From positions 1 to 53,328 of the forward strand of contig CACBEF010000006.1 of assembly GCA_902538225.1 (NCBI GenBank): 53,328 nucleotides of DNA. Direction: 5' to 3'. Positions within the stretch are counted from its first letter, which is position 1, and the number at the start of each line of letters is the position of its first letter. A program made the translations under genes and the position numbers. Source of the DNA: an uncultured Prochlorococcus sp. GTDB lineage: Bacteria; Cyanobacteriota; Cyanobacteriia; PCC-6307; Cyanobiaceae. The notes under the pieces were generated by a model. It saw only the letters and a list, made by a program, of their open reading frames with translations. It was not told the DNA's origin and made no database searches. This document shows, one piece after another, positions 7,355-18,641 of the stretch.

Positions 7355-9250
7355 TTATTCAACAGTTACACTTTTAGCTAAATTTCTTGGTTGATCCACG
7401 TCAAGTCCCCTATGAGCTGCAATATGATAACTCAATAATTGTAGAGGCAGTATATTCAGTAGAGGTGAAATCCATTCATTAGAGGAAGGAACTTTCATTA
7501 AATAATCAAAAATTTCCGTTCCATCACATTCAGGAGCAATCCCTATCAAATATGAATCTCTAGCTTTTGCTTCTTGAGCATTACTGATAACTTTATCAAA
7601 AACCTCACCAGGAGAGGCAATAGAAATTACAGGTACTTTTTTATCTAACAAAGCTATTGGACCATGTTTCATTTCACCAGCAGGATATCCAGCTGCATGA
7701 ATGTAACTAATTTCTTTAAGTTTTAAAGCGCCTTCAAGGGCAATAGGATAATTTATTCCTCTACCTAAAAAAATAACATCTTTAATATTAAAAAAGTCAT
7801 GTGCTAGCTTTTCTGAGGTTTTATTATGTTTCTCTAAGAGATCTTCAAGTAATGGCGGAAGTTTTATAAGTTCGTTTATTAATTTACCTATTTCATCAGG
7901 ACTTTGATTACCTTTAATTTGAGCAAATTTTATGGCTAATCCATAAAAAGAAAGTAATTGAGCAAAAAAAGTTTTTGTTGCTGCAACTCCAACTTCTATT
8001 CCTGCACAGATATCAAGTATATTTGAGACCTGCCTTCCTATGGAACTCTCTTTTCTATTTGTTATTGCAATAAGGTTGGGTTTAAATTTTTCATTTTCAA
8101 TTGAAGATCGTCTTTTAATTTCCATATCGATAGCAGCGATTGTATCAGCAGTTTCTCCGGATTGAGTGACTCCAATAGTTAACGTATTTGGCAATAGTGG
8201 AGGTGGTGAATATCTAAATTCGCTTGCATAAAAGACATTTGTAGGGATACCTGAAAATTGTTCTAATAAAAAGCTACCAACCATTGCAGCATGTTTACTT
8301 GTACCACAAGCAATAATTTCAATTCTTTCTATTGATTCAAAAAACTCTGTATCAAATGGATAATTAATTTGATATTGACCATTATCTGAGTTCTTAATTA
8401 AATAATTTTCTAACCAGTTTTTTGCTGTTTCAGGCTGATCATATATCTCTTTTAACATAAAGTGTTTAAAATTCATCTTATCAATTATTTGCTCTGAGAC
8501 TTTTAGGGAAACTGGATTTCGATATTGTCTCTCGTTGCTTGAGTCATATATTTCAATTCCAAGAGGAGTTAATAAAGCTATTTCTTCATCCTCCATAGGC
8601 AAAATAATATTCGTAAAGTTTGCAATGGCTGGTGTATCACTAGCGCAAATAAATTCTCCTTCACCCAAACCAATAATCAAGGGCGCTTGTCTCCTTGCAA
8701 CAACCAAGGAGGTTGGAGCGCCAGACCATAAAACTGCTAAAGCATAAGATCCTTCTAAATCAGATATTACATTTCTCACCGCTACTAATAATGTTGAACC
8801 ATTATTCTCAAGATTAAGTTTACTTAATGTATTTAATTCTCTTTGAATTAGATGGGGAATTACCTCGGTATCTGTATCAGAATTAAAAATAATACCCTCT
8901 TCCTCTAATTTATTTTTTAAATCTTGGAAATTTTCAATAATGCCATTTTGAACAACTGCTATGCTTCCTGAACTATCGGTATGAGGATGTGCATTTTTAA
9001 CCTCAGGCTTTCCATGAGTTGCCCATCTGGTATGACCTATACCCACAGTTCCAGGAATTTCGTGATCATTAAGATTACTTTTTAAATTCTGGAGTTTTCC
9101 TTCTGCTTTTTTACAAGAAATAAAATTTGTTTCGGAATTTATTATTGCAATACCTGCAGAATCATACCCTCTGTACTCAAGTTTTTCTAAACCATTGATT
9201 AATAATGGTAAAGCTTTTTTATATCCAGTTACAGCAACTATTCCACACAT
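7355..9250 (-). CDS. glmS: glucosamine-6-phosphate synthase (isomerising)
   Basis: This enzyme makes glucosamine-6-phosphate from fructose-6-phosphate and glutamine, the entry to peptidoglycan and lipopolysaccharide sugars. The 631-residue protein begins MCGIVAVTGYK, with C2 as the glutaminase nucleophile, and GHTRWATHGKPE near residue 72. Two SIS isomerase domains follow (IIACGTSKHAAMVG near residue 310; VIFLGRGINYPIALEGALKL near 488). The end AKSVTVE is the conserved C-terminal tail. No glmS ribozyme is apparent in the 80 bases upstream, as expected outside Gram-positive groups. psaC lies upstream on the same strand; the 80-base gap includes a 7-bp palindrome. Confidence 0.97.
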   Translation of the reverse strand: MCGIVAVTGYKKALPLLINGLEKLEYRGYDSAGIAIINSETNFISCKKAEGKLQNLKSNLNDHEIPGTVGIGHTRWATHGKPEVKNAHPHTDSSGSIAVVQNGIIENFQDLKNKLEEEGIIFNSDTDTEVIPHLIQRELNTLSKLNLENNGSTLLVAVRNVISDLEGSYALAVLWSGAPTSLVVARRQAPLIIGLGEGEFICASDTPAIANFTNIILPMEDEEIALLTPLGIEIYDSSNERQYRNPVSLKVSEQIIDKMNFKHFMLKEIYDQPETAKNWLENYLIKNSDNGQYQINYPFDTEFFESIERIEIIACGTSKHAAMVGSFLLEQFSGIPTNVFYASEFRYSPPPLLPNTLTIGVTQSGETADTIAAIDMEIKRRSSIENEKFKPNLIAITNRKESSIGRQVSNILDICAGIEVGVAATKTFFAQLLSFYGLAIKFAQIKGNQSPDEIGKLINELIKLPPLLEDLLEKHNKTSEKLAHDFFNIKDVIFLGRGINYPIALEGALKLKEISYIHAAGYPAGEMKHGPIALLDKKVPVISIASPGEVFDKVISNAQEAKARDSYLIGIAPECDGTEIFDYLMKVPSSNEWISPLLNILPLQLLSYHIAAHRGLDVDQPRNLAKSVTVE

Positions 9251-9330
9251 ACGAATTTTTTTTTCAATTATATTGAAATAAAATGCGTATTTACTAAAAC
9301 ATGGACTCTCTTAAAACTGCACTATAAAAA

Positions 9331-9618
<288 letters not shown>

Positions 9619-9709
9619 TTACAAAGAAATTAAAAAAATTAAGATATGCTTCACTCTTGTTAACTCTAGGGCATAAAATCATATAGATAATTAGTAATTT
9701 CCATAAACT

Positions 9710-9949
9710 ATGTCACAAGAAATCCTCGAAAAAGTTTGTTCAATTGTTTCAGAACAATTAAGTGTTGAAGCAGGAGAAGTCAAATCAGATTCAAATTTCC
9801 AAAATGATTTAGGTGCAGATTCTCTAGATACCGTTGAATTAGTGATGGCTCTCGAAGAAGCATTTGATATTGAAATCCCCGATGAAGCAGCTGAAGGAAT
9901 CGCGACTGTCGGCGATGCAGTAAAATTCATCGAAGAAAAAAAAGGTTAA
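9710..9949 (+). CDS. acpP: acyl carrier protein
   Basis: A 79-residue acidic carrier of fatty-acyl intermediates. The phosphopantetheine attachment serine is S38 in [10 protein letters not shown]. It is followed 6 bases later by fabF, the condensing enzyme that uses it, so the pair is almost certainly one operon, a common arrangement in cyanobacteria. The stop is preceded by EEKKG and the start ATG is the first available in the frame. A reading frame of similar size on the opposite strand across it is only a shadow. Confidence 0.98.
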   Translation: MSQEILEKVCSIVSEQLSVEAGEVKSDSNFQNDLGADSLDTVELVMALEEAFDIEIPDEAAEGIATVGDAVKFIEEKKG

Positions 9950-9955
9950 TAAAGG

Positions 9956-11200
9956 ATGCCAAATTTCCATCGAGTAGTTATTACCGGTATCGGAGCAGTA
10001 ACTCCAATTGGTAATAACATTGATGAATATTTAGTCGGTCTGCAAAAAGGTACTAATGGGGTCTCAGATATTACTCTCTTTAATCCCGAACAACATCCTT
10101 GCAAATTTGCAGCAGAAGTAAAAAATCTTCAATCCGAAAATTATATTGAAGCTAAAGAATCCAAAAGATGGGATCGTTTTTCCCAGTTTGGAGTTATTGC
10201 TGCAAAGCAAGCCTTTAGTGATTCTGGACTTGAAATTACTGAAGCTAATGCATCAAGAATTGGAGTGATTATTGGTTCTGGTGTTGGAGGCTTACTGACT
10301 ATGGAAAGTCAAGCTCAAATATTGAGTCATAAAGGGCCTAAAAGAGTAAGTCCATTTACAGTCCCAATGATGATTCCAAATATGGCCACTGGATTGGCCG
10401 CAATCGCTTTGGGGGCAAAAGGACCAAGTTCTTCTGTTTCCACCGCTTGCGCTGCCGGTTCAAATGCAATTGGTGATTCTTTTAGATTACTCCAACTTGG
10501 AAAAGCAGATGCAATGATCTGTGGCGGTGCAGAAGCAAGTATTACGCCTCTAGGAGTAGCTGGTTTTGCCAGTGCCAAAGCTCTTTCTTCCAGAAATGAA
10601 AGTCCTCAAACTGCTAGCAGACCTTTTGATGCAGAAAGAGATGGATTTGTTATTGGAGAGGGATCTGGAATTCTTGTTTTAGAAACTTTAGAAAATGCGC
10701 AGAAAAGAAATGCAAGAATTTATGCAGAAATAATTGGATATGGAACAACATGTGATGCTCATCATATTACTGCTCCATCTCCAGGCGGCGTTGGAGGCGC
10801 TGAAGCTATCAAATTAGCGATAGAAGACGCTTGTCTTAGCCTTGAAAAAATTGATTACATAAATGCTCATGGAACAAGTACATCAGCTAATGATAAAAAT
10901 GAAACTTCTGCAATTAAATCTATTTTTGGAGACAGATCTTACCTCATTCCTGTAAGCTCTACTAAGTCGATGACTGGTCATCTCTTAGGAGGCTCAGGAG
11001 GTATAGAAGCTGTAGCTTGTATACTTTCTTTGACACATAATTTTATCCCTCCTACAATTAACTACGTCAATCCAGATCCTGAATGTGATCTTGATTATGT
11101 ACCAAATAATGCAAGAGAAGCTCAAGTAGGAGTCGCTCTTTCAAATTCTTTCGGCTTTGGTGGTCACAATGTTTGCCTTGCTTTTAGCAAAATGAATTGA
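9956..11200 (+). CDS. fabF: beta-ketoacyl-ACP synthase II
   Basis: The enzyme elongates fatty acids by condensing malonyl-ACP with acyl-ACP. The 414-residue thiolase-fold protein carries the Cys-His-His catalytic set: C165 in [11 protein letters not shown]305 in [11 protein letters not shown] and H342 in [11 protein letters not shown]. The C-terminal glycine-rich [10 protein letters not shown] is present. It follows acpP by 6 bases and precedes transketolase by 43 bases on the same strand. FabF rather than FabB is inferred from the acpP linkage and length. Confidence 0.97.
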   Translation: MPNFHRVVITGIGAVTPIGNNIDEYLVGLQKGTNGVSDITLFNPEQHPCKFAAEVKNLQSENYIEAKESKRWDRFSQFGVIAAKQAFSDSGLEITEANASRIGVIIGSGVGGLLTMESQAQILSHKGPKRVSPFTVPMMIPNMATGLAAIALGAKGPSSSVSTACAAGSNAIGDSFRLLQLGKADAMICGGAEASITPLGVAGFASAKALSSRNESPQTASRPFDAERDGFVIGEGSGILVLETLENAQKRNARIYAEIIGYGTTCDAHHITAPSPGGVGGAEAIKLAIEDACLSLEKIDYINAHGTSTSANDKNETSAIKSIFGDRSYLIPVSSTKSMTGHLLGGSGGIEAVACILSLTHNFIPPTINYVNPDPECDLDYVPNNAREAQVGVALSNSFGFGGHNVCLAFSKMN

Positions 11201-11243
11201 AGACAACCAACTCTGTATTTCCAACTCAACTTATTTTAAAACA

Positions 11244-13250
11244 ATGGTCGCTGCATCTGTTTCATTAGAATCACTTTGTGTAAATAGTATAAGAATGCTT
11301 GCTGTAGATGCAGTAAATAAATCTAATAGCGGACATCCTGGATTGCCAATGGGATGTGCTCCTATGGGTTATGCATTATGGCAAAACATACTTAATCACA
11401 ATCCGAATAATCCAAAATGGTTCAATAGAGATCGTTTTGTATTATCAGCTGGTCATGGCTGTATGCTGTTATATTCCTTGCTTCATTTGACAGGATATAA
11501 ATCAGTTTCCATAGATGATATTAAAGAATTTAGGCAATGGGGATCAAAAACTCCTGGACATCCAGAAACATTCGAAACTGAGGGAGTTGAAGTTACAGCT
11601 GGTCCTCTTGGAGCAGGAATTTCAAATGCAGTTGGTTTAGCAATAGCTGAAACTCACTTAGCAGCTAAATTTAATAAGCCTGATTGCAATATCGTTGATC
11701 ACTATACTTACGTAATAATGGGTGACGGCTGTAACCAAGAAGGTATTGCATCAGAGGCCTGCTCATTAGCTGGTCACCTTAAGCTTGGAAAACTAATTGC
11801 ACTCTATGACGATAATCAAATTACAATTGATGGACGAACCGACGTTTCTTTCACCGAAGATGTCTTAAAAAGATACGAAGCATATGGATGGCATATACAA
11901 CATGTTCAAGATGGAAATCATGATGTTAAAGGAATAACTGAAGCTATCGAAAAAGCAAAATTAATTACAGACAAACCTTCAATTATAAAAATTTCTACAA
12001 CCATAGGTTATGGTTCGCCTAACAAATCAGATACTGCTGGAATTCATGGGGCAGCTGTTGGAGAAGAAGAAGCTGCATTAACTAGAGAGTTTTTAAATTG
12101 GGAATATCCTCCCTTTGAAATACCAGATGAAGTATATGAACATTTTAGAAAATCAATAAACAAAGGTGAAAACTTAGAGAAAGAATGGGATTCTAAATTT
12201 GTAGAATATCAAAATAAATATCCCTCTGAAGGGGCCGAGTTAAACAGAATGTTAAAAGGCCAATTACCTGAGAATTGGGACTCAGATCTCCCTTCTTATA
12301 CACCTGATGATAAAGGGTTAGCCACCAGAAAGCATTCACAAATATGTCTAGGTGCTTTGGGACCTAACCTGCCTGAGTTAATTGGTGGATCCGCAGATTT
12401 AACTCACTCTAACTACACAGATATTAAAGGAGAAACTGGCTCATTCCAGGCACATAGCCCTGAAAAAAGATATTTACACTTTGGTGTACGAGAGCATGCA
12501 ATGGCAGCTGTACTTAATGGAATTGCCTATCACAACAGTGGTCTGATTCCTTACGGTGGAACCTTCCTTGTTTTCGCCGATTATATGAGAGGTTCAATGA
12601 GGCTTTCGGCACTCAGCGAACTAGGAGTAATCTATGTATTAACCCATGATTCTATTGGTGTAGGAGAAGACGGACCAACACATCAACCTATTGAAACTAT
12701 CCCTTCTCTTCGTGCCATGCCAAACATGCTTGTTTTCAGACCAGGAGATGGAAATGAGACAAGTGGAGCTTACAAGCTTGCTATTCAAAATCGACAAAGA
12801 CCTTCTGCCCTTTGTTTAAGTAGGCAAGGTATGCCAAATCAAGAGAATACTTCGATCGACAAAGTTGCATTAGGTGGATATGTAGTTTCCGATTGCGAAG
12901 GAACACCTGATCTCATATTTATTGGTACTGGAAGCGAACTGAATCTTTGCATTGAAGCAAGTAAGGAAATTTCAAGTTTAGGTAAAAAAATTAGAGTTGT
13001 TTCTATGCCTTGTGTAGAACTTTTCGAAGAGCAGGAAGAATCTTATAAAGAAAGTGTTTTACCTAGTAGTGTGAAAAAGAGAGTTGTAGTAGAAGCTGCC
13101 CATTCATTTGGTTGGCATAAATACACAGGTTTTGATGGGATTTGTATTACTATGGACAGATTTGGCGCATCAGCACCAGGTGGAGAATGTATGAAAAATT
13201 TTGGATTTACAGTCGAAAACGTAGTTAATAAGACGAAGGAAATTCTATAA
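11244..13250 (+). CDS. tkt: transketolase
   Basis: A thiamine-diphosphate enzyme of the Calvin cycle and pentose phosphate pathway that moves two-carbon units between sugar phosphates. The 668-residue sequence has the N-terminal [18 protein letters not shown] block at about residues 28-45, the ThDP/Mg2+ motif GDGCNQEG at 160-167 with DDNQITIDG 26 residues on, and [14 protein letters not shown] near residue 413 with the catalytic Glu of the pyrimidine domain. It lies downstream of acpP-fabF and converges on thiC with a 14-base spacer. Its cofactor is made by the neighbouring thiC pathway, although the two are not co-transcribed. Confidence 0.98.
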   Translation: MVAASVSLESLCVNSIRMLAVDAVNKSNSGHPGLPMGCAPMGYALWQNILNHNPNNPKWFNRDRFVLSAGHGCMLLYSLLHLTGYKSVSIDDIKEFRQWGSKTPGHPETFETEGVEVTAGPLGAGISNAVGLAIAETHLAAKFNKPDCNIVDHYTYVIMGDGCNQEGIASEACSLAGHLKLGKLIALYDDNQITIDGRTDVSFTEDVLKRYEAYGWHIQHVQDGNHDVKGITEAIEKAKLITDKPSIIKISTTIGYGSPNKSDTAGIHGAAVGEEEAALTREFLNWEYPPFEIPDEVYEHFRKSINKGENLEKEWDSKFVEYQNKYPSEGAELNRMLKGQLPENWDSDLPSYTPDDKGLATRKHSQICLGALGPNLPELIGGSADLTHSNYTDIKGETGSFQAHSPEKRYLHFGVREHAMAAVLNGIAYHNSGLIPYGGTFLVFADYMRGSMRLSALSELGVIYVLTHDSIGVGEDGPTHQPIETIPSLRAMPNMLVFRPGDGNETSGAYKLAIQNRQRPSALCLSRQGMPNQENTSIDKVALGGYVVSDCEGTPDLIFIGTGSELNLCIEASKEISSLGKKIRVVSMPCVELFEEQEESYKESVLPSSVKKRVVVEAAHSFGWHKYTGFDGICITMDRFGASAPGGECMKNFGFTVENVVNKTKEIL

Positions 13251-13264
13251 CTAGTAATTGATAA

Positions 13265-14635
13265 CTATGCAGAAGTATTACATTCTTCAAGTTTATCTTT
13301 TAACTGATCAAGAGATGCATCTGAAATCTTTGAATTCATTGGACAATGTTTTGGGCCACACATTGAACAAAACTCGGCTTTTTTAAAGATTTCTTCAGGT
13401 AGTGTCTCATCATGGTACTGCTTCGCCCTTTCTGGATCTAATGAAAGTTCGAATTGTTTATTCCAATCAAAGTTATATCTTGCATGACTAAGTTCATCAT
13501 CTCGATCTCGAGCGCCAGCTCTATGTCTTGCTATATCAGCTGCATGAGCAGCTATTTTATAAGCAATTAATCCGTCACGTACATCTTCTGCATTTGGGAG
13601 CCCTAAATGTTCTTTTGGGGTTACATAACATAACATAGAAGTTCCATACCATCCTGCCATCGCCGCCCCAATAGCACTTGATATATGGTCATAACCAGGC
13701 GAAATATCTGTTACTAATGGACCAAGTACATAGAAAGGAGCTTCCGAACATTCTTCCATTTGCTTTCTCACATTAAACTCAATTTGGTCCATAGGTACAT
13801 GACCAGGACCCTCAACCATTACTTGAACATTATGTTCCCACGCTCTTCGAGTAAGCTCACCTAAGGTCTTCAGTTCAGCTAGCTGAGCATCATCAGAAGC
13901 ATCATGCAAACATCCAGGCCTTAGTGAATCTCCTAGAGAAAAAGTACAATCATATTTCTTAAAAATCTCACAAATATCATCAAACCTTGTATAGAGAGGA
14001 TTTTGCTTAAAATGATGTAACATCCATTGGGCTAAAATACCCCCTCCTCTACTGACAATTCCAGTAATTCTTCCTTTTACTTTTGGCAGATGCTCTATTA
14101 ATAGACCAGCATGAATAGTTTGATAATCTACGCCCTGCTGACAATGTTTTTCAATAATATGAAGAAAATCGTCTTCTGTTAGTCTGTCTATTGAACCATG
14201 TACACTTTCTAAAGCTTGATAAACAGGAACAGTTCCTATGGGAACAGGAGATTCTTGAATAATTGCTTGCCGCACTTCATCTAAATTTACTCCTCCAGTA
14301 GAAAGATCCATAACCGTATCAGCACCATATTTAACAGCTAGTTTGAGCTTTTCTACTTCTTCATTGATATCACTTGCATTAGGGGAAGCACCAATATTTG
14401 CATTAACTTTGCATCTAGAAGCAATACCTATAGACATTGGCTCAAGATTCAAATGATTAATATTAGCTGGAATAATTAATCTTCCTCTTGCCACTTCCTC
14501 CATTATTAAAGAAGAAGGTAGATTCTCTTTTTTAGCAACAAAATCCATTTCTTCAGTGATATATCCATTTCTCGCAAAGTTCATCTGAGTTACATTTTCT
14601 TTCCCAAGACGAGGCTGAATCCAAGAACTTCTCAT
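13265..14635 (-). CDS. thiC: phosphomethylpyrimidine synthase ThiC
   Basis: A radical-SAM enzyme that rearranges aminoimidazole ribotide into the thiamine pyrimidine (HMP phosphate). The 456-residue protein ends with the cluster motif [11 protein letters not shown] (C-x2-C-x4-C), the unusual C-terminal 4Fe-4S site of ThiC. Substrate and metal blocks include [33 protein letters not shown] and [15 protein letters not shown]. It starts with ATG at 14635, preceded by AGGAAA. A TPP riboswitch lies in its leader, so it should be turned down when thiamine diphosphate is abundant. Confidence 0.98.
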   Translation of the reverse strand: MRSSWIQPRLGKENVTQMNFARNGYITEEMDFVAKKENLPSSLIMEEVARGRLIIPANINHLNLEPMSIGIASRCKVNANIGASPNASDINEEVEKLKLAVKYGADTVMDLSTGGVNLDEVRQAIIQESPVPIGTVPVYQALESVHGSIDRLTEDDFLHIIEKHCQQGVDYQTIHAGLLIEHLPKVKGRITGIVSRGGGILAQWMLHHFKQNPLYTRFDDICEIFKKYDCTFSLGDSLRPGCLHDASDDAQLAELKTLGELTRRAWEHNVQVMVEGPGHVPMDQIEFNVRKQMEECSEAPFYVLGPLVTDISPGYDHISSAIGAAMAGWYGTSMLCYVTPKEHLGLPNAEDVRDGLIAYKIAAHAADIARHRAGARDRDDELSHARYNFDWNKQFELSLDPERAKQYHDETLPEEIFKKAEFCSMCGPKHCPMNSKISDASLDQLKDKLEECNTSA

Positions 14636-14679
14636 AATTTCCTAATTTTTAAAAGTGTTATCACTAAAGTTTGATCAAA

Positions 14680-14763
14680 TCTCCACTTCCCTGGATCAAA
14701 ATTAATGATTCAGGTTCAAAGGGTATGATCTCAGCTAAGTTAAATTTCTTAGCACCCCTAGTA
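14680..14763 (-). promoter_or_regulatory. TPP riboswitch (THI element) of thiC
   Basis: The minus-strand leader contains the conserved THI blocks in order: ACTAGGGGTGCT (14762-14751), then AGCTGAGATCATACCC, then TTTGAACCTGA, then CAGGGAAGT near 14692-14684. AGCTGAGA supplies the pyrimidine-binding part and the final GGGAAG closes the aptamer. P1 is short here (ACT/AGT). About 45 bases separate the aptamer from the thiC ATG. No long U-run follows, so translational control through the AGGAAA ribosome site is more likely than termination; that mechanism is inference. Confidence 0.9.
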
Positions 14764-14832
14764 TTAATCTTATTAATAGCTCTTTTCTAAAAAATAGTCA
14801 TCTCATATTGCGTGAAAATAAATAAAATAACT

Positions 14833-15048
14833 TTATTCAACTTTTTGATAAGACTTTATCTTTGTTAAAATATTTTTTCTAGCCAAGTGTCTGCCTATAC
14901 CCCTCTCCAAAATAATTACAACCCCCATTAAGCCAATAGGTAAATAAAAAATCTTTCTGGTATTGTCCCTAAATATCAATCCCGTAGCAGATATGAGGAT
15001 CATGAAAGGAGCCACAAAAGATAAAATAAATCTTTTATTAATTTTCAT
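14833..15048 (-). CDS. small membrane protein (possibly DUF3188)
   Basis: A 71-residue protein with two hydrophobic segments, about residues 7-26 and 33-48, and a basic C-terminal tail. It may be the small cyanobacterial DUF3188 type, but I am not certain. The start ATG overlaps the amidohydrolase stop as ATGA (15045-15048), so it is translationally coupled and co-transcribed with that gene. No function can be given. Between it and the thiC leader are about 70 bases of AT-rich DNA without visible features. Confidence 0.7.
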   Translation of the reverse strand: MKINKRFILSFVAPFMILISATGLIFRDNTRKIFYLPIGLMGVVIILERGIGRHLARKNILTKIKSYQKVE

Positions 15049-16229
15049 TTACCAATTTTATTAATTTTTTCATTGTTTAATTTTACTATGGACTCCGTTA
15101 TCACTTTAATTCCAACAGCAATAGCTCTTTCATCCGGATCAAATTTAGAACTATGAAGTGGAGCACATCCATTTGAACTAGAAACGCCAAGCCTAAACAT
15201 AGCTCCTGGAATATCATTTAAAAATTCAGCGAAATCCTCTGCTCCTAATGATGGTTTTTGTAATTCGATAACATGTTCTTGACCCAAAACCTTAATTCCC
15301 GAATCTCTTAGAACTCTATTAATTTCAGGATTATTATTAACTGCTGGAGTGATTTCTCTAAATATTACTTTTGCTTCAGCTCCGCAGCTATTAGCTAAAG
15401 AAGTGATGTTTTCATTAAGCCAATTACCAATATTCTTAAATACTTTACGATTAGTGGATCTAACGGTACCAATTAAATTAACCTTTTCTGCAAGGACATT
15501 GAATGCATTGCCACCATTTATTTTCCCAAAAGTTATTACTAAAGGATCTAAAGGGTCTAACTTTCGTGTTATTGATTCTTGAATTCCTGAGATAACTTTA
15601 GAGGCCACCCAAATAGCATCAACTCCTTCATGAGGTCGCGCACCATGACCTGATTTTCCTTTAATCTCAACCTTAAGTTCTCCCGCAGCTGCAGTTAAAC
15701 TTCCCTCTTTAATGCCAATAGTCCCTACGGATAAATCGGGATAGACATGAACTCCCAAAATATGGGTTAAACCATTAATTGCACCATCCTTAATCATCCA
15801 TCTAGCTCCACTCGCAATTTCTTCAGCAGGCTGAAAAATTATCCGAGTCCCAAAATTAAGTTTTAAATCCTTAATAATTTTTGCAACACCCAATCCAATC
15901 GAGATATGCAAATCGTGACCACAGGCATGCATAACTCCATCTACTTTTGAAGAAAAACTTAATTTAGTTTCCTCAAATATTGGCAAAGCATCCATATCCA
16001 CTCTTAAACCTATAATACCCTTATCTAAGGGCCCAAAATCAGCTATAACTCCAGTCCTACCTATAGATTCTCTAACATTCCAACCAATATTTTTTAAAAA
16101 CCCACTGATCAAGATCGCTGTTTGATTTTCAAGTCCACTTAATTCCGGATGAGCATGGATATGTCTTCTTAAGTTAATTAATTCATCATTAAACGAATCA
16201 ATTTTTGCATAAAGCTTATTTCTATTCAT
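15045..16229 (-). CDS. M20-family metallo-amidohydrolase
   Basis: A 394-residue zinc-type hydrolase of the hippurate/IAA-amino-acid hydrolase (IlvE/HipO/AbgA-like) branch. Metal ligands are visible: C103 and H105 in MHACGHDLH, E136-E137 in QPAEEIASGARW, the dimerisation-domain block GKSGHGARPHEGVDA near residue 192, and LGAEDFAEFL with PLHSSKFDPDE near the C-terminus. Such enzymes remove acyl groups from N-acyl amino acids; the true substrate is unknown. It lies 3 bases downstream of the TPR gene and overlaps the next gene by 4, forming a run ruvB-TPR-amidohydrolase-small membrane protein. Confidence 0.93.
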   Translation of the reverse strand: MNRNKLYAKIDSFNDELINLRRHIHAHPELSGLENQTAILISGFLKNIGWNVRESIGRTGVIADFGPLDKGIIGLRVDMDALPIFEETKLSFSSKVDGVMHACGHDLHISIGLGVAKIIKDLKLNFGTRIIFQPAEEIASGARWMIKDGAINGLTHILGVHVYPDLSVGTIGIKEGSLTAAAGELKVEIKGKSGHGARPHEGVDAIWVASKVISGIQESITRKLDPLDPLVITFGKINGGNAFNVLAEKVNLIGTVRSTNRKVFKNIGNWLNENITSLANSCGAEAKVIFREITPAVNNNPEINRVLRDSGIKVLGQEHVIELQKPSLGAEDFAEFLNDIPGAMFRLGVSSSNGCAPLHSSKFDPDERAIAVGIKVITESIVKLNNEKINKIGK

Positions 16230-16232
16230 TAA

Positions 16233-17021
16233 TTATTTTAAATCGATAAAGTTCATTAAATCTTTAATTGGTTGTGGAGGCCATCTTCTTATTTTTCTTA
16301 ACCATTCTTCATCACTATATCTAGGATCTAATTCAGTTACCGCTATCCAATTACTCTCAGCCTTTCCAGATTCTCCTATAGACCAATTCAAAGCTGTCAA
16401 AGCTGCCCTAGCATCTGCAAAAGTTGGATAACGTCTAATTAATTTTTTTAATTCTTTTTCAGATTCATCAATATTCCCCAATTGGAAATCCGCTAAAGCC
16501 AAACTTGACCTAGCCATTGCAAATCCAGGGTTATATAAAGCAGCTTTTGAGAATAAATCTCTTGCTTTATCCCAATGTGATATGGATCCTTCAACATTAG
16601 CCAAATTATACAATGCAGAGAAATTTTTACTATCTTGCGAAATAACGAACATATAATCTTTTTTCGCTTGCGACCATAAACCCAATGCCTCCTCTGCTAT
16701 CCCCCTATTGATGTAAGGATCTATTTCACTAGGATTTAAACTTATTGCCTTATTTTGGTCATCTATGGATCCCATTAAATCTCCTATAACAAGTCTTACA
16801 TTTCCCCTATTGCTAAAACCTGCAGCATCATCAGGATAATAATCGAGATATTGATTCCATTGTTGTAAAGCAAGATTAAATTTTCCGCCTGAACTTAGAT
16901 CTAATGCATTTTTAAACAAATCCTCTCTCAAAGCTAATGAATAGCAGGGTGCAATATAAAAAATATTCAAAAAAATAAAAATTAATAAAAAACAAACTTT
17001 AACTTTTTTAAAAGTTGTCAT
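16233..17021 (-). CDS. TPR-repeat protein with signal peptide
   Basis: A 262-residue protein starting with ATG at 17021, giving [20 protein letters not shown], a basic N-terminus and hydrophobic core typical of a signal peptide or membrane anchor. A TTG four codons upstream (17033) is possible but weaker. After the signal, several tetratricopeptide units are visible, for example [60 protein letters not shown] and [20 protein letters not shown]. It is probably exported to the thylakoid lumen or periplasm; TPR proteins act as scaffolds. The start overlaps the ruvB stop by 14 bases. No specific partner can be named. Confidence 0.85.
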   Translation of the reverse strand: MTTFKKVKVCFLLIFIFLNIFYIAPCYSLALREDLFKNALDLSSGGKFNLALQQWNQYLDYYPDDAAGFSNRGNVRLVIGDLMGSIDDQNKAISLNPSEIDPYINRGIAEEALGLWSQAKKDYMFVISQDSKNFSALYNLANVEGSISHWDKARDLFSKAALYNPGFAMARSSLALADFQLGNIDESEKELKKLIRRYPTFADARAALTALNWSIGESGKAESNWIAVTELDPRYSDEEWLRKIRRWPPQPIKDLMNFIDLK

Positions 17022-18066
17022 TTTTTGAATCAATGTACTTTTTTCCTAAATCAGTAAGCAATCTTCCTCGAGGAGTTTTCGTGAGGAAACCAATTTTGAT
17101 GAGATACGGCTCAACTACAAATTCTAACATTGAAGAATCATCACCCAATCCAGCTGCAATTGAATCAAGGCCAGTTGGTATATTATTGTTTTGGTTGAGA
17201 AAAGATAAATAGTGTCTATCTAAAGAATCCAATCCTTTTTCGTCTATTTGGTAAGAATTTAAAGCTTTTTTTATTAAATTAACGGAGATCGTATTAGTGT
17301 TCATAACAACTTGAGCATAATCTCTAACTCGTCTTAATAATCTTAAAGCAATTCTTGGAGTCCCTCGAGATATCTTTGCTAAATCATAAGATGCTTCATC
17401 ATCTAAAGTCAGGTTTATTAATCGGGAAAAATTAACAATAATTTGTTTTAATTCATCATATGTATAAAATTCAATTTTCTGAGATATACCAAATCTATCT
17501 CTTAAAGGTGCACTTATTGAGGCTAATTTAGTTGTCGCGCCTATCAGAGTAAACCTAGGAAGATTAATTGTTCTACAACGGGCTCCTCTATTAGCTCCCA
17601 TAGTCAAGTCGAGTCTAAAATCTTCCATTGCAGAATATAATAACTCTTCAGTTAATCTATTTAAGCGATGTATCTCATCTATAAATAAGACTTCACCTTC
17701 TTTTAATCCAAGAAGTAAACCTACAATATCTCTTGGTCTTTCAATTGCTGGTGCAGTCGCTATCCTACATTTTGTATTCAATTCATTGGCTATCAAAAAA
17801 GCAAGAGTAGTTTTACCCAGGCCAGGCTGTCCATATAAAAGAGTATGCTCCAAAGGTTCTTTTCTAAAAATTGAAGCATCTATAGCTATTTTTATAGAAG
17901 ATTTAAGTTGTTCTTGGCCAATAAATTCTTTTAAAGTCAGAGGCCTGGCTAAATTCAGATTATTATTTCTCTTTTCTTCTGGAATGATTTTTGAATCCAC
18001 TAACCTAAGCTCTTTTTTACGAAGAGAAAAGTCATTATCACCTATATTGGAAGAAATTATTGCCAT
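17008..18066 (-). CDS. ruvB: Holliday junction helicase motor RuvB
   Basis: A AAA+ ATPase that drives branch migration with RuvA during recombination repair. The 352-residue protein has Walker A GQPGLGKT at 79-86, Walker [10 protein letters not shown] at 128-135, the sensor stretch LIGATTK and the arginine-finger region [10 protein letters not shown], then a C-terminal winged helix with [10 protein letters not shown] and [11 protein letters not shown]. It is about 15 residues longer at the N-terminus than the E. coli protein. It is first in a minus-strand run and divergent from smpB with a 53-base gap. Confidence 0.98.
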   Translation of the reverse strand: MAIISSNIGDNDFSLRKKELRLVDSKIIPEEKRNNNLNLARPLTLKEFIGQEQLKSSIKIAIDASIFRKEPLEHTLLYGQPGLGKTTLAFLIANELNTKCRIATAPAIERPRDIVGLLLGLKEGEVLFIDEIHRLNRLTEELLYSAMEDFRLDLTMGANRGARCRTINLPRFTLIGATTKLASISAPLRDRFGISQKIEFYTYDELKQIIVNFSRLINLTLDDEASYDLAKISRGTPRIALRLLRRVRDYAQVVMNTNTISVNLIKKALNSYQIDEKGLDSLDRHYLSFLNQNNNIPTGLDSIAAGLGDDSSMLEFVVEPYLIKIGFLTKTPRGRLLTDLGKKYIDSKNDNF

Positions 18067-18119
18067 AATGAAAGGTTAATTGCAATTGTTCTGAGTAGAA
18101 AGATTTTTTTACAACTAAA

Positions 18120-18614
18120 ATGGCAAAGAATTCAAACAAAGTTAAAAGAAATATTAATAAAGAAAATAATTTTCAACTTCTAGCTGAAAATAGATATGCA
18201 AAATTTCAATATGCAATATCTGAAACAATCGAAGCTGGAATTGAACTTTTAGGGACTGAAGTAAAGTCCATTAGAAACGGAAAAGCAAATTTAAGAGACG
18301 GATACTGTTCATTCAGAGATGGTGAGATCTTATTATTAAATGTTCACATTTCACCACATAAAAATGTGGGGTCTTTCTTTAATCATGATCCATTAAGAAA
18401 TAGAAAGTTGCTATTACATAAAAAAGAAATATTAAAAATGAAATCCAATACTGAAAAAAAAGGAATGACTATTGTTCCATTATCTCTTTATTTAAAAGGC
18501 TCATGGATAAAACTAACTATTGGCGTCGGCAAAGGAAAAAAATTACATGACAAACGACAAGATGAAAAACAAAAAAGCATAAAAAAAGAAATCAACTCTG
18601 CACTAAAAAGATAA
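18120..18614 (+). CDS. smpB: tmRNA-binding protein SmpB
   Basis: A 164-residue partner of tmRNA in trans-translation, which rescues stalled ribosomes. Recognisable blocks are [40 protein letters not shown], the histidine-rich NVHISPHKN, then [15 protein letters not shown] and the basic C-terminal tail [20 protein letters not shown] that inserts into the decoding centre. Length is normal. The tmRNA gene itself is not in the window. A perfect 12-base palindrome follows the stop but has no U-run. Confidence 0.98.
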   Translation: MAKNSNKVKRNINKENNFQLLAENRYAKFQYAISETIEAGIELLGTEVKSIRNGKANLRDGYCSFRDGEILLLNVHISPHKNVGSFFNHDPLRNRKLLLHKKEILKMKSNTEKKGMTIVPLSLYLKGSWIKLTIGVGKGKKLHDKRQDEKQKSIKKEINSALKR

Positions 18615-18641
18615 AAATATTCTGCAGAATTATTAAAAATA

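Noticed and set aside
9262..9278. Perfect 7-bp palindrome TTTCAAT/ATTGAAA between psaC and glmS
   Set aside because: On the gene strand it is followed by A, not T, so it is not a terminator, and such short A-T palindromes are expected by chance.
9251..9330. glmS ribozyme in the glmS leader
   Set aside because: None of the ribozyme core is present and the 80-base gap is too short for it.
18619..18630. 12-base palindrome ATTCTGCAGAAT after smpB
   Set aside because: No loop and no U-run, so not a terminator; no partner site seen elsewhere.
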